Below, piece by piece: positions 1 through 11,700 of a stretch of DNA of 64,000 nucleotides. Origin of the DNA: Anolis sagrei (taxonomy: Eukaryota; Chordata; Lepidosauria; Squamata; Anolidae); NCBI RefSeq assembly GCF_037176765.1, contig NC_090025.1, positions 163,972,822-164,036,821 on the forward strand. The letters run 5' to 3'. Below the pieces are notes generated by a model. That model was not told the origin of the DNA. It searched no databases and saw only the letters and a list, made by a program, of their open reading frames with translations. Position 1 is the stretch's first letter. Every line of letters begins with the position of its first letter. A program made the translations under genes and the position numbers.

Positions 1-28
1 CAGTTTATGATTTACCACAGGTTGATTT

Positions 29-175
29 TTATTTTTCCACTTTGGAAATATAAACATCCGTTCTTGTACCTGCAAGGTATAATCTTTTGCAGAATTTAGC
101 GCTGGCATAGATGGTCATCAGCACAGAATTCAGACCTCTTTTTTCAAGTGTCTCTCGTATGTCTTCAGGATTTGA
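29..175 (-). other. Short unassigned open frame at left edge
   Basis: Read on the minus strand, this stretch is open for about 48 codons and ends in TAA at 31-29. It has a protein-like composition (for example ...RGLNSVLMTIYASAKFC...) and an AG that could be a splice acceptor near 163. I do not recognise the product. On the plus strand the same DNA looks like a small exon (acceptor ending at 92, donor at 186), but its frames are poor. An open frame this short can occur by chance. Confidence 0.18.
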
Positions 176-361
176 AACAACAAAGGTAATTCATAAGTAG
201 TAAAAATAAATTATTTCAAACAAAACTCCCAGTCCTTTCACAGTTTCTTTTTCAAATATTTGAGAGGACACGGGCTAAACATTTCTCTCTCACACAGACT
301 CTTCTGATGTGCTGAGAGGAGCATGTGTTTGCACTGATACACATAGGAACTAGAACCACAG

Positions 362-660
362 AATTATAGATTTGTGGGGAACCACAAGAGTCTGCTAGTC
401 CAATCCATTGCCATGCAGGAATCCACAGTTAAACCACCATGGGAAATGGTAACCCCATAACAATAGTGAAGGATAGTCTACTATCCTCTGGAGTAGGGTA
501 TCCTTATTAATAAAGGGACTTGGGGCGGCTTACAAGGTGCTACAAGTGTAGTATATAACACAAGCAGTACATGAGTATAAAAAAACCCACTATTAATACA
601 TCAAATAAAATAAAAACACAATTTAAAATGCAGACGATCTGTAGTTAAAACTAGCCACTT
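362..660 (-). repeat. CR1-like and L2-like 3' end fragments
   Basis: Bases 362-470 resemble the reverse complement of a CR1-type 3' region (patient 'agtccaatcc' core). Bases 515-660 resemble the reverse complement of the L2-like 3' UTR seen many times in this window, with a 'ggggcggctta' core followed by A-rich sequence. Both are short and degraded, and family assignment is from memory of squamate repeats. Confidence 0.4.
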
Positions 661-707
661 CCAATCACAACTGTCAATACTATCAAAGAGGTTCCCTTGA
701 TTTGTGT

Positions 708-1330
708 TGTTGAAGACTTTCATGGCTGGAAGCACTGGGTTCCTGTGAGTTTTTCGGCCAAGTATGGCCATGTTCCATAAGCATTCCCTCCTGACGTTTC
801 ACCCACATCTATCCGCAGAGGTTGTGAGGTCTGTTGGAAACTAGGAAAATGGGGTTTATATATCTGTGGAATGTCCAGGTGGGAGAAAGAACTCTTGTCT
901 GTTTGAGGCAAGTGTGAATGTTGCAATGGTCCACCTTGATTAGCATTTAATGGCCTTGCAGCTTCAAAGCCTGGCTGGTTGCTGCCTGGGGGGAAATTCT
1001 TTGTTGTTATGTGTTAGCTGGCCCTAATTGTTTCCTGTCTGGAATTCCCGTTTTTGAATGTTGTTCTTTATTTACTGTCCTGATTTTAGAGTTTTTAAAA
1101 TACTGGGAGCCAGACTTTGTTCATTTTTATGGTTTTTTCCTTTCTGTTGAAATTGTCCACATGCTTGTGGATTTCAATGGCTTCTCTGAGTAGTAGTGTA
1201 CCTGGTGGTTGTTAGAGTGGTCCAGCAGTTCTGTGTTCTCTGATAATATGCTGTGGCCAGGTTGGTTCATCAACTGCTCCTGATTCTCTTTTCTTGTCAT
1301 TTGAATCTGTTGATCCGTGTTCACAGTTTC
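708..1330 (-). mobile_element. Penelope-like element, 3' portion
   Basis: Reading minus, this holds coding remnants resembling the GIY-YIG endonuclease end of Penelope-like elements, then a 3' tail whose core (CTCAGAGGTTGTGAG ... gttttccgggctgta) recurs elsewhere in the window. It is 5'-truncated and old. Assignment to the Penelope group is by remembered similarity to squamate copies. Confidence 0.5.
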
Positions 1331-1497
1331 TTGAGCACCAGAAAAGGATATTTACACCATATTTTACCTTCGTAATTCACAGCGGTGAGCTGTGGGCCAG
1401 TGTTGATGCAACAAGCCATTGGCCTTTGGTCTCAAGAGTTTCCAGGAAAGGAAGAAGCATATTACTCCCCAACCTTCTCTTCTGCAAACTAAACATA

Positions 1498-1605
1498 CTT
1501 AGTTGTTGTAGGTTTTTCGGGCTATATGGCCATGTTCTAGAAGCATTATCTCCTGACGTTTCGCCTGCATCTATGGCAAGCATCCTCAGAGGTTGTGAGG
1601 TCAAT
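1498..1605 (-). mobile_element. Penelope-like 3' tail fragment
   Basis: A roughly 108-bp copy of the same tail as 708-900, running from the 'gttgttgtaggtttttcggg' end to 'cagaggttgtgaggtc'. No coding part remains. Confidence 0.5.
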
Positions 1606-2221
1606 ATGAAGACACATAAAATAGCACGATAGCGTAAATCAAACCAGGTTAATCAGGATTTGTAAATTTTATCCAACAGTTTTGCTGTGAGAGACTGTAT
1701 GAAAATATGGACTTAATGGAAATATGTCATTTCTTTCCTTAGTCTTTAGTTCTTATTTTAAGAGGAAAGATTGAGCTTATAAATACAGAATCTTTTGTTA
1801 GTCCTTTAAAGGGATTTTTGACATTTCCAAGGAATGAAAAGTAATCCCCTCCTTTGTAAATTAGATGATAAATCACGCTGTATCCTTTGTTCCCATGGTA
1901 AATATTTAATAAAGATAATTCTTGTGCACGTGTACATACCTGTTTTATTTCATTTTGAAAATTTATTTTGAAATTGGAAATTAGAAAAGCACATCTAATT
2001 GCGGCATCTTAGTTTTGTGCTTCACCATAATGTGTCTTTCCACAACTCCATATGCTAACTAAGGGGCTGAGAGTTAATAATGAATTTGTTTGTTTTCATA
2101 GAAAATCTGTTTATGCAAAAAAACAAAAACAAACAAACAAACTAGGAATCATTCTGTTTAGGATATTTCATATGTCTTCATTGCTTCACATGTTTATTCA
2201 CCAAAGCTAGCTGCTGGATCC
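1606..2221. other. No feature recognised
   Basis: AT-rich non-coding sequence with short A- and CAAA-rich runs near 2116-2145. I see no exon, RNA gene or identifiable repeat here. Confidence 0.5.
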
Positions 2222-2352
2222 TCAACAACCTCTGAGGATGCCTGCCATAGATGCAGGTGAAACGTCATGAGAGAATGCTTCTAGAACATGGCCAGATAGC
2301 CCGAAAAACCTACAACAACCCAGTGATGCCAGCCATGAAAGCCTTCGACAAT
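2222..2352 (+). mobile_element. Penelope-like 3' tail fragment
   Basis: The same tail as at 1498, in opposite orientation, with the complete 'gaaacgtcatgagagaatgc' core and the terminal 'agccatgaaagccttcgaca' segment. The two copies at 1498 and 2222 face each other about 620 bp apart. Confidence 0.5.
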
Positions 2353-2374
2353 ACATTACACATACTTAGTTTCC

Positions 2375-2512
2375 TTAGCTGTTCCTTAGCTGAGAGGGGC
2401 TGTTCCTTTAAGCTTAAGCGACTGAGAGGGGAAAGGAAGGGGCCTGAGGTTGTTAGGAATGATGGGAGTTGTAGTCCAAAACAGTCAGAGGGCTGAAGTT
2501 TGCCCATGCCTG
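2375..2512. mobile_element. hAT-like MITE fragment
   Basis: It carries 'ggcctgaggttgttaggaat', then 'gggagttgtagtccaaaaca', then 'gtttgcccatgcctg'. This is one half of the palindromic miniature element seen whole at 29803-29991. Confidence 0.4.
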
Positions 2513-2916
2513 CTATAGAGTCATGCAAGAAGACGTAAAGAAATTGTAGAGAAGTGTTCTCCCTGGTAATTTTACGTCCTGTGCCCCTAACCCTAGTGAA
2601 TGTGATGGCTTGACACAATACATTTCATCTCCCCTCGCTCCAAAAAAAGATTCAAGGCAGCTCATACCAATACAGATCACAAACAGTCGATACATAATAT
2701 CTCCTTATTCATTTTTTGTCCAAATATTCCTTTCAGTCAAGATTTTTTGGAGAAAGGCTCGCTTTCTTCTCAGGTCAAGCGGGAGAAGAAGGTAACTCGG
2801 CCTAGTCTGGCCTCGTGAGCCGCCTCTCGCTTGAAGCATCAAAGCCCTCTTTCCCCAGCAAATTCCTTTGCTATATTTTCATTTTATTTTTATAGCAGTG
2901 TCACTGAGTTAAAAAG

Positions 2917-2917
<1 letters not shown>

Positions 2918-2967
<50 letters not shown>
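2918..2967 (+). repeat. (GATA)n-(GACA)n microsatellite
   Basis: About nine GATA units followed by four GACA units, uninterrupted. A simple tandem repeat, probably length-polymorphic. Confidence 0.95.
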
Positions 2968-3162
2968 TCACAAATATATGTTGAGAAAGATCTGGGAAAG
3001 GTGACTTAATCCCACACTGGAAATAACTAAGGCGTGTCAGAAGACTTCCTCATCCTTTGAAAGGTGACTTCCACTGTCATCTGGTGGGAGTTGTTCCGAT
3101 GGAGCACATTTTGTGTACCCTGGGGATTTGTTCCTACCATCCTTATGAAGCAAACATAATAT

Positions 3163-3310
3163 ATTATTGTTGTGTGCCCTCAAGTCCTTTCTAGTCTATG
3201 GGAACCCGAAAATTGCCCCCATTACAGGGTTTTCTTGGCAAGTTGTTTACCATTGCCTTCCTCTGAGGCTGAGAGAGTGCAACTTGCCTCAGTTAATCTC
3301 CATAGTATTT
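3163..3310 (+). mobile_element. SINE-like fragment (Sauria/MIR-like body)
   Basis: It contains 'ttgttgtgtgccctcaagtc', a 'gggttttcttggcaagttg' block and 'ttgccttcctctgaggctga'. These are body motifs of a widespread reptile SINE; no intact tRNA-like head is present. A related body fragment lies at 56640. Confidence 0.4.
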
Positions 3311-3424
3311 CAGAAATTTGCTTTTCTGAAATACTTGCTGCAACTGTAATTATGTATACATGAGGGGTTTTACACACAGATACAAACCCACCAGAAATAT
3401 TATATATTAGCCATATTATATATT

Positions 3425-3995
3425 TGCTGTGGCCTAGTCTGTGTATATGTGCTTTGTGTGTGTATATATATGTGTATATGTGTGTGTTTGCCATGTATAT
3501 ATATGGTTTTGCGCATGCGTTGTATTTTTTTTTTTTTTTTTAGCATTTTAAGTCTCTTCTGTGTTTTTATGAGTGATGGTTTCTCATTGGCCTGATGGGT
3601 GTATTGTGTCCAAATTTGGTGTCAATTCATTGAGTGGTTTTTAAGTTATGCTAATACCACAAATGAACATTACTTTTTTATTTATATAGACTAGCCATCC
3701 CCTGCCACGCATTGCTGCGGCCAGTCTGTGTATATGTGCTTTGTGTGTGTATGTATGTATGTTTATATGTGTATATATGTGGTTTTGCGCATGTGTTGTA
3801 ATGTATTACTTTTAATTTTTGGCTTTTAAAATCTCTTTCACTGTTTTTCAGTGTTTTTATGAGTGATGGTCACTCGTTGGCCTGATAGGTGTATTGTATC
3901 CAAATTTGGTATCGCTTGGCCCAGTGGTTTTTGAGTTATGTTAATCCCACAAACAAACATTACATTTTTATTTATATAGATTGTCAACCCTATAA
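3425..3995 (+). repeat. Tandemly duplicated ~285-bp repeat unit
   Basis: Two direct copies (about 3425-3705 and 3715-3995) share, in order, a TG/TA-rich start, 'ggttttgcgcatg', 'gtgtttttatgagtgatggt', 'caaatttggt', a 'gtggttttt(a/g)agttatg' segment and an end 'tttttatttatatagactag' or similar. The copies differ by scattered substitutions. The family is unidentified; such ends are common in squamate interspersed repeats. Confidence 0.6.
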
Positions 3996-5135
3996 TCTGT
4001 ATATACTGATGTTATGGCTAAGACACAGTGTTTTGGGCCTATGTGAGTGTAGCCTTAATATGCATCAGTTAGGCAATCATCTTTAGTGGGTGTTACCATT
4101 CCTCCTGATCCCGCATCCATTTCTTCTTGTAGCATGAAAGTGTGTTTGTGTGTTGCATGGCCTGTTCCAGACTCCCGAAATTATCCTTCCCTTCTGGACT
4201 ATGGAGGATGATGCCTCATAAAGCTGAAGTAAAATCCGTCAAGATTTGGTACATGGATTGTAAGGAGCAGGCCATCTTCTCCCTTCCTCAGCAGCAATCC
4301 TATTTTCTATTCCTGGGCCTATATGCCATTGTAAATGTGTAGATTATGCTTGTAGCTAAATTAATTAAAACTAAATTAAAAATGAGCGTAAACAGATGAG
4401 CAGCAACTTCTCCAACTTCAGATATCCAACGCCCTATCTGTTTCTCACATCTGTGGTTTTAATTTTGCATTTTCTGCGTGGAATTCTCTTTATATTTCAG
4501 ATCCAACTGGCTATCTTTATGCATTTTAGAGCTGAGAACAATGATGAAACAAGGTCATCTTCAAAAATAGATAGACATGTTCTTTTTCTTTTTTTCCATT
4601 ACTATTTCCCACCTTTCAATACTGCAATAATTATTGTTATATCACTTCAGGAAAAAATATTTTGATATTTTCCAAAAAGGTATTTTGAAACATGATGCGT
4701 GGAAAGCAGTAGAATTTCTTTTCCTTGATTCAATAACTCTTTTCTTTTCAGCTGTTATCTCACTGAATTGAAGCTGAGTGATTGGGTGACAAGTGTCATC
4801 CTACAGGTTCAAGTATGCTATAATTAGAAGAGAATGAAACATACTGAAAGTGAAACAGTAACTTTATTTTTGAGATTGTGAAATCTACAATTTTTACTGT
4901 CTCGTTTTCTCAAAACAATTTGATTGTCTAGTTTTTGTGTGGGAAGCACTTGGAAACAATGCCATATAAAATCTGCAAGGTTATAGTATCAAATTATCTA
5001 GTGATGTAGGGAAGAGAGTCTAGCACTTTTCTCTGATAAACTAGTTATTGCTGCTTCAGAGTGAAGGAAATATTGGGGTTCAATGGAAATGTACAACTTT
5101 CCCTTATATATATATGGTAATAAGATGCACATTTA
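3996..5135. other. No feature recognised; DMC1 upstream region
   Basis: Mostly AT-rich sequence. Bases 4751-4805 sit between a good acceptor (ttttcttttcag) and a weak donor (cag|gttcaa), so they could be a non-coding DMC1 leader exon. Nothing else supports that. Confidence 0.35.
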
Positions 5136-5272
5136 ATATTGTTTTTAAGTTGTTTTTAAATTGTTTTAAATTGTTTTTAAATTGTGTTAGTTTTTAGCCT
5201 GTTCGTGTAAGCTGCTCCGAGCCCCAGGGGAGTGGCGGCATATAAGTTTGAATAATAAATAAATAAATCTGG
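5136..5272 (+). mobile_element. L2-like LINE 3' end
   Basis: It ends with 'aagctgctccgagccccagg' and 'ggagtggcggcatataag', then an AATAAATAAAT tail. The same 3' end is carried by the longer copy at 60630-61045. Confidence 0.6.
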
Positions 5273-5520
5273 TTGCAAAAGCTCATTAGTGTGAAGAGTA
5301 ACTATGTCTCTTACAGCAATAGTTTTGCTTTAAATATGTATTACAAATATTCACAAGTATGGTGAACTGAAAATGAGCCAGATTAATTTCAAAGGCTAAT
5401 ATGCCAAGAACCATTTCTTAAATTTTAACCCTTTATTTAAAAAGGACCTATTAATCTATCTTTCTTTGTCATTGATTCGGAGAGTACTTAGATCAGTGCC
5501 AGTCTCAAAATGCACTTCTA

Positions 5521-5662
5521 TTTAAATTGTATTTTATTTAAATTGTATTACTTATTTATTACTGTACAGGGTATTGAATATTGGCCATTTTATGTCTGTG
5601 AGCCACCCTAAGTCCCCACGAGGAAATGGGGCAGGATATAATACAGTTTTGTTGTTGTTAAT
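5521..5662 (+). mobile_element. L2-like LINE 3' end (second subfamily)
   Basis: The 'gtgagccaccctaagtcccc' core and a TTGTTGTTG-type tail mark a 3' end subfamily repeated at 30785-31000 and 39680-39795. Only the terminal segment remains. Confidence 0.55.
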
Positions 5663-5761
5663 ATACTATTTGTTGATATTTCTTTTTATCTTTATATATG
5701 TTAACATTATATAATTGCTTTCTGCAGTACATACTGACATCTTAGAACCACTTCCTTCACA

Positions 5762-8700
5762 ATGAAATCTATGGAAGATCAAGTTGTACAAGAAGAACCA
5801 GGATACCAAGATGATGAGGTAAGGGTTCAAAGCTGATCAGCACTTGTTGTCATTGAGGATGCTTCTATCTATACTGAAGGCATAATGAAGTTTAGTAGTG
5901 GATTAAAACAAACTTGTTTCAATGTACAGCACCTACACAAACACCCCAGGAATCAGTTTGAGGCTAGAACAGTGGTCACAGTATTCGCTAAATGCGGATC
6001 AGAACTGAACCCAGGAACCTCAGTATCTGCGGTTGGAAGTGATCAGACAGCCACTGGAGAATGCATGTTTCCCCCATATTTGGCATCCCAAGAGTGGTTT
6101 ATTGACTTTGCCCATTCATGCTATACATATTGTAAGTCCAGGCAACCAGAGGGTGATAAGAAGGACTTCCTAACAGATAGAGATTACCTGTCAGACAGCA
6201 AAATCCTTTCAATCCTTGGTCTAACCTTGGGGTGGAGATCCACATCTGTTTCAACCTCAATAGCAAAATAACCAAGCTTCTGGTTGTTGTTTTTTTTTCA
6301 TATTCCCTCAGGAATCCTTTTTCCAGGATATTGATCTTTTACAGAAGCATGGAATAGTAAGTACATTCTAAAGTGTTTCTTTACTAATACTGTCTGTCTT
6401 GTAAAAGGATAGCCAGTCAAGATCCACAGTCAAATGTTTAAAATCTTTGATAACTTCAGACCTCTGGAAAGAGTGGTCTGTTTCTCCTTTGGCACCCTGC
6501 TGGATAGAAAGAAAGATATGGAGCAGAGAGAATGGTGCCAGAAAGAAAAAAAATATTGTGGCAGAAAGTGAGAAAAGGGTGACGCCGCTGCATACTGCAG
6601 GCATTTGTCCTAGGCACTGAAATATTTCTTCCTCTGACATATTCTCCTTCCACCCTGAATGTGTCTCTCCATGATCTCAACAGACAAAAAATAATAATTC
6701 TGTGTCACTGTTCTAATAAATTACAGATTGTATAGAGCCAATGTGGCATAGTAGTTTGAACCATGACAATGACTCTGGAGAACAGGGTCAAAATCCTAAA
6801 TCAGCACTGAAAAACCCATTTTAGAAAAACCTAAATGTAAGGAAAAATAAAATTGTGACTGATTAATGTTCCAGGAATAACATCCACAGACATCAAGAGT
6901 TCAAATCATATTTTCTCTTTTCATAGAATGTGGCTGATATCAAAAAGTTAAAATCAGTGGGAATTTGTACAATCAAAGGGATTCAAATGACAACAAAACG
7001 AGCACTATGCAACGTGAAGGGACTTTCAGAGGCTAAAGTGGAGAAGATAAAAGAGGCTGCCAACAAGCTTATAGTAAGAAAGTTCTATTGCTCATAATGA
7101 AGATTATCATCAGTGGTCCTTTGGATGTTAAGAATGTATAATAGTTAATATGCTTAGCAAGCCATTGTAGATTAGAATTGTTGTGGTACTATGGGGTTGA
7201 ATTTGGACTAGGACTGCGGATATGAAGGGTCTGTTCCTGGCGAGCATTTATGCTAACAGCCAGTGTTCCAGAATAAAGAACACACTCACCAGCTGAAGAC
7301 AGCCACCAAGGTTTATTTTACGATCTATCCAGGAAGGATGCAAGTAAGGTTGGTGCCAAAAATGTACAGGCATAACATGCAATACAGAGACACGAGGTTT
7401 TATACATGTGTCCTGATTGGCTGGTGCTCTGGTGACGTTGCCGCCTCCAGGTGGGGATTCCTGGTAGAGGGAAGGAGATGGAAGGGGGTTGGCCTGAGGA
7501 GGGCCAATCAGTTGTTGGGGTGCGGCTCTCCTGGAGGGCAGCAAGCCCAGGAAAATCTATGTACATATCAGGAAATACAGAAGAGTCTCTGATTGGTTTA
7601 ATTGTTTCACTCCATGGTGATGAGGAAGTATCCTGAGAAAGGCAAGGGTGAGGAGCCTTAGAACAAAAGATAATGATCTTCAATTAAGCCTTGGATGTTA
7701 AATAAAGGAATTTAATGATTGTATATATCTTGAGTTTTGGTTTCAGCGGACAGCTATCTCTCAGCCTAATAGAACAATCAGCTGAGCAATTATGAGCCTG
7801 TAATATCAGATCTAAAGTGGAAACTGCCTGCTGATCCCTACATGGACACAATTGATCTTGATTGCCACCTTTATCTAGGGTTTTTTCCCACCCCTAGATA
7901 TCCAGGGAATTCCCCAGCAGAGTCAGCAAGGAGGTAATGACCCCTGTGGCTGACTCAGGCAGAAGTCATATTATTAATATATTAAATACATATAACGGTA
8001 AAATATACAAGATAGGTATAGATCTACAAGGTAAGATCCAGTTTATTGAAGGGTTGAAAAAGGATAGATTATTTAAGAGATTTGCTGCTGCAAATCCGAT
8101 CTGCACATGCATTGATACATATCAATGCATGTCTGTGAACCATTAATAAAAAAGATATTAAAATGAAAAGGGGCTTTTTAAGGGAGGGTTGTGGCTGCTA
8201 GTTTGTCTGTCATATGTGCCCTTTGTTGGTGTGGCGGAGATTCAGTGGTGGAGGGGAGGGGAAAATTAATTTCATTCTGGTGCCCTTGGATAACTATAAA
8301 ACACCAGAGTGGGGTGTGAGCACTCCGGGATGAAAAATAGTTGCAAAGGTCACTACACTTTCTCAGACTGTATATGTACAATCCTTACTTCAAATGTAAG
8401 GATTACTGAGTCCATACATAGTTCTCAATGGATAGAGAGCTAATTTACTTTAGAATAACAGGTAAACTGTAAACCAAGGCATCTGTTGTATAATTAGATG
8501 CATTGACAAAAAGCATACAGAACCTTGCCCAAAATTTCCACTTGATGGTAGTTCTGTTCCTTTTTACTTTAATAATATGTCACTATAGTTGTTGATATAT
8601 TCCACGTGGAATATTTTATGGTTGGTAGAACTCTTTCCCATTTTGTTTTGATTTGTTTTGAAGCTAAAAACAGCTGTATCTCATGGCATGTTCACTTTGA

Positions 8701-11700
8701 AAACAAATACAGTTAATCATTAATTTTAAGATGTATATGGTAAACACACAAAGAAAAAAATTAATAATAAATTCATTGGTTCCGAAATTTGAAATGGTTT
8801 TCTGATTCGGTTGCAAATGTGAAGATTTATTTCATTGTCTTCTTAAAAAATATTATCAACCAAATTGTCAAGATTATCTGATTCTAAATCCATTAAGGTT
8901 GCAATCTCATGCTTGCAGTCAATGAGATTTACCTCTGAGTAAACATGATTGAAGAAAAGAGTAAGTTTTGATTTAAAGATCCAGCATTGTTGTCTTTTAT
9001 TAATATGCAAAGGATTTTAAATTTCTTAAATAACAGTGTCTTCTCTTAGGATCCTAATCTGTTTCAACTGCTTTGTGTTCTACACAGGAACCAGGATTTC
9101 TAACTGCTTTTGAGTACAGTGAGAAACGGAAGATGGTATTTCATATCAGCACAGGAAGCCAAGAGTTTGAGTTAGTAAACAATAAATACTGTTTTCTATT
9201 TAACCTTCCCTGCACATGTTTTGTTGCTGCTCTGTTGGTTTTATTTTGCTTATAAGTTTCCAATAGGTAAGCACTTAGAGATACCATTGCCATATTGAAT
9301 AGTCCCTAGTCAGTTAAGAAGTTAGAGTTTAAATTATTCTCCATGTGAATATTATGAAATTTATTTAAGGAATAGATGTAAAAGAAGATACTTTAAAAGC
9401 ACATTTTATTGTGAACTAGAAAATGTCAACATGTACTGTTTCCTACATAGTACAAAAATAAACTCCAGCAAAGGATCACCGCCTTGTCGGGGCGCTGGAG
9501 CTTGAGCACCTCAATGATGTCATGAGCGAAACCGTGAAGGGACACCCAAGATGGGACGGTTGTGGCAGAGAGGTCAGACCAAGCGTGATCCCTGGGGAAG
9601 GCAATGGCAAACCACTCCAGTATCCTTGCCAAGAAAACTAAATGGACCAGTACAACCAGAGATATGTCGGTATGCCATTGGAAGATGGGACTCCCAGGTC
9701 GGAAGATGGCCAAAATGCTACTGGGGAGGAGCAGAGGATAAGTTCAATTAGCCCCAGATGTGATGACGCAGCTAGCTCAAAGCCGAAAGGAAGGCTAGCG
9801 GCCGACGGTACTGGAGGCGAACGACGAATCCGATGCTCTAAAGATCAACACACCATAGGAACCTGGAATGTAAGATCTATGAGCCAGGGCAAATTGGATG
9901 TTGTTATTGGTGAGATGTCAAGACTAAAGATAGACATTCTGGGGGTCAGCGAACTGAAATGGACTGGAATGGGCCACTTCACATCAGATGACCACCAGAT
10001 CTACTACTGCGGACAAGAGGAACATCGAAGAAATGGAGTAGCCTTCATAATTAATAAGAAATTCGCTAAAGCGGTGCTTGGATACAACCCAAAAAATGAC
10101 AGAATGATCTCAATTCGAGTGCAAGGAAAGCCTTTCAACATTACAGTGATCCAAATATATGCCCCAACCACAGCTGCTGAAGAAGCAGAAGTAGATCAGT
10201 TCTATGAGGATCTGCAGGACCTACTGGATAATACACCAAAAAGAGACATTATTTTCATTACAGGAGACTGGAATGCCAAGGTGGGAAGTCAAATGACAAC
10301 TGGGATCACAGGCAAGCATGGTCTGGGAGAACAAAATGAAGCGGGACGCAGGCTGATAGAATTCTGCCAGGAAAACACGCTGTGTATAACGAATACTCTC
10401 TTCCAACAACCTAAAAGACGGCTTTACACATGGACCTCTCCAGACGGTCAACACCGAAATCAGATTGACTACATCCTTTGCAGCCAAAGGTGGCAGACAT
10501 CCATCCAGTCGGTGAAAACAAGACCTGGGGCTGACTGTAGCTCAGATCACGAACTTCTTATTGCCCAATTTAGAATAAAACTAAAGAGATCAGGGAAAAT
10601 ACACAGACCAGTTAGATATGATCTCACTAACATTCCTAGCGAATATACAGTGGAAGTGAAGAACAGATTTGAAGGACTAGATTTAGTAAACAGAGTCCCA
10701 GAAGAACTATGGACAGAAGTCCGCGACATTGTTCAGGAGGCAGCAACAAAGTACGTTCCAAAGAAAAAGAAAACCAAGAAGGCAAAATGGTTGTCTGCTG
10801 AGACACTGGAAGTAGCCCAAGAAAGGAGGAAAGCAAAAGGAAACAGTGATAAGGGGAGATATGCCCAGTTAAATGCGCAATTCCAGAGGTTAGCCAGAAG
10901 AGATAAGGAACTATTTTTAAATAAGCAATGCATGGAAGTGGAAGAAGACAACAGAATAGGAAGGACAAGAGACCTCTTCCAGAAAATTAGAAACATTGGA
11001 GGTAAATTTCAGGCAAAAATTGGTATGATAAGAAACAAAGATGGCAGGGACCTAACAGAAGCTGAAGAGATCAAGAGAAGGTGGCGAGACTATACGGAAG
11101 ATCTGTATAGGAAGGATAATAATATTGAGGATAGTTTTGACGGTGTGGTGAATGAATTAGAACCAGACATCCTGAGGAGTGAGGTTGAATGGGCCTTAAG
11201 AAGCATTGCTAACAACAAGGCAGCAGGAGACGACGGGATCCCAGCTGAACTGTTTAAAATCTTAAAAGATGATGCTGTCAAGGTGATGCATGCCATTTGC
11301 CAGCAAATATGGAAAACACAAGAATGGCCATCAGACTGGAAAAAATCAACTTATATCCCCATACCAAAAAAGGGAAATGCGAAAGACTGCTCAAACTTCC
11401 GTACAGTGGCCCTTATTTCTCATGCCAGTAAGGTAATGCTCAAGATCCTGCAAGGAAGACTCCAGCAATACATGGAGCGAGAGTTGCCAGATGTTCAAGC
11501 TGGGTTTAGAAAAGGCAGAGGAACGAGAGACCAAATTGCCAATATCCGCTGGATAATGGAGAAAGGCAGGGAGTTTCAGAAAAACATCTACTTCTGCTTC
11601 ATTGACTATTCTAAAGCCTTTGACTGTGTGGATCATAATAAATTGTGGCAAGTTCTTAGTGGGATGGGCATCCCAAGCCACCTTGTCTCTCTCCTGAGGA

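Noticed and set aside
4751-4805. Candidate non-coding DMC1 leader exon
   Set aside because: The acceptor is good but the donor (gttcaa) is weak and there is no promoter signal before it; not strong enough to annotate as an exon.
8104-8133. Short palindrome-like ATGCATTGATAC repeat in DMC1 intron 3
   Set aside because: Too short and too AT-rich to distinguish from chance.
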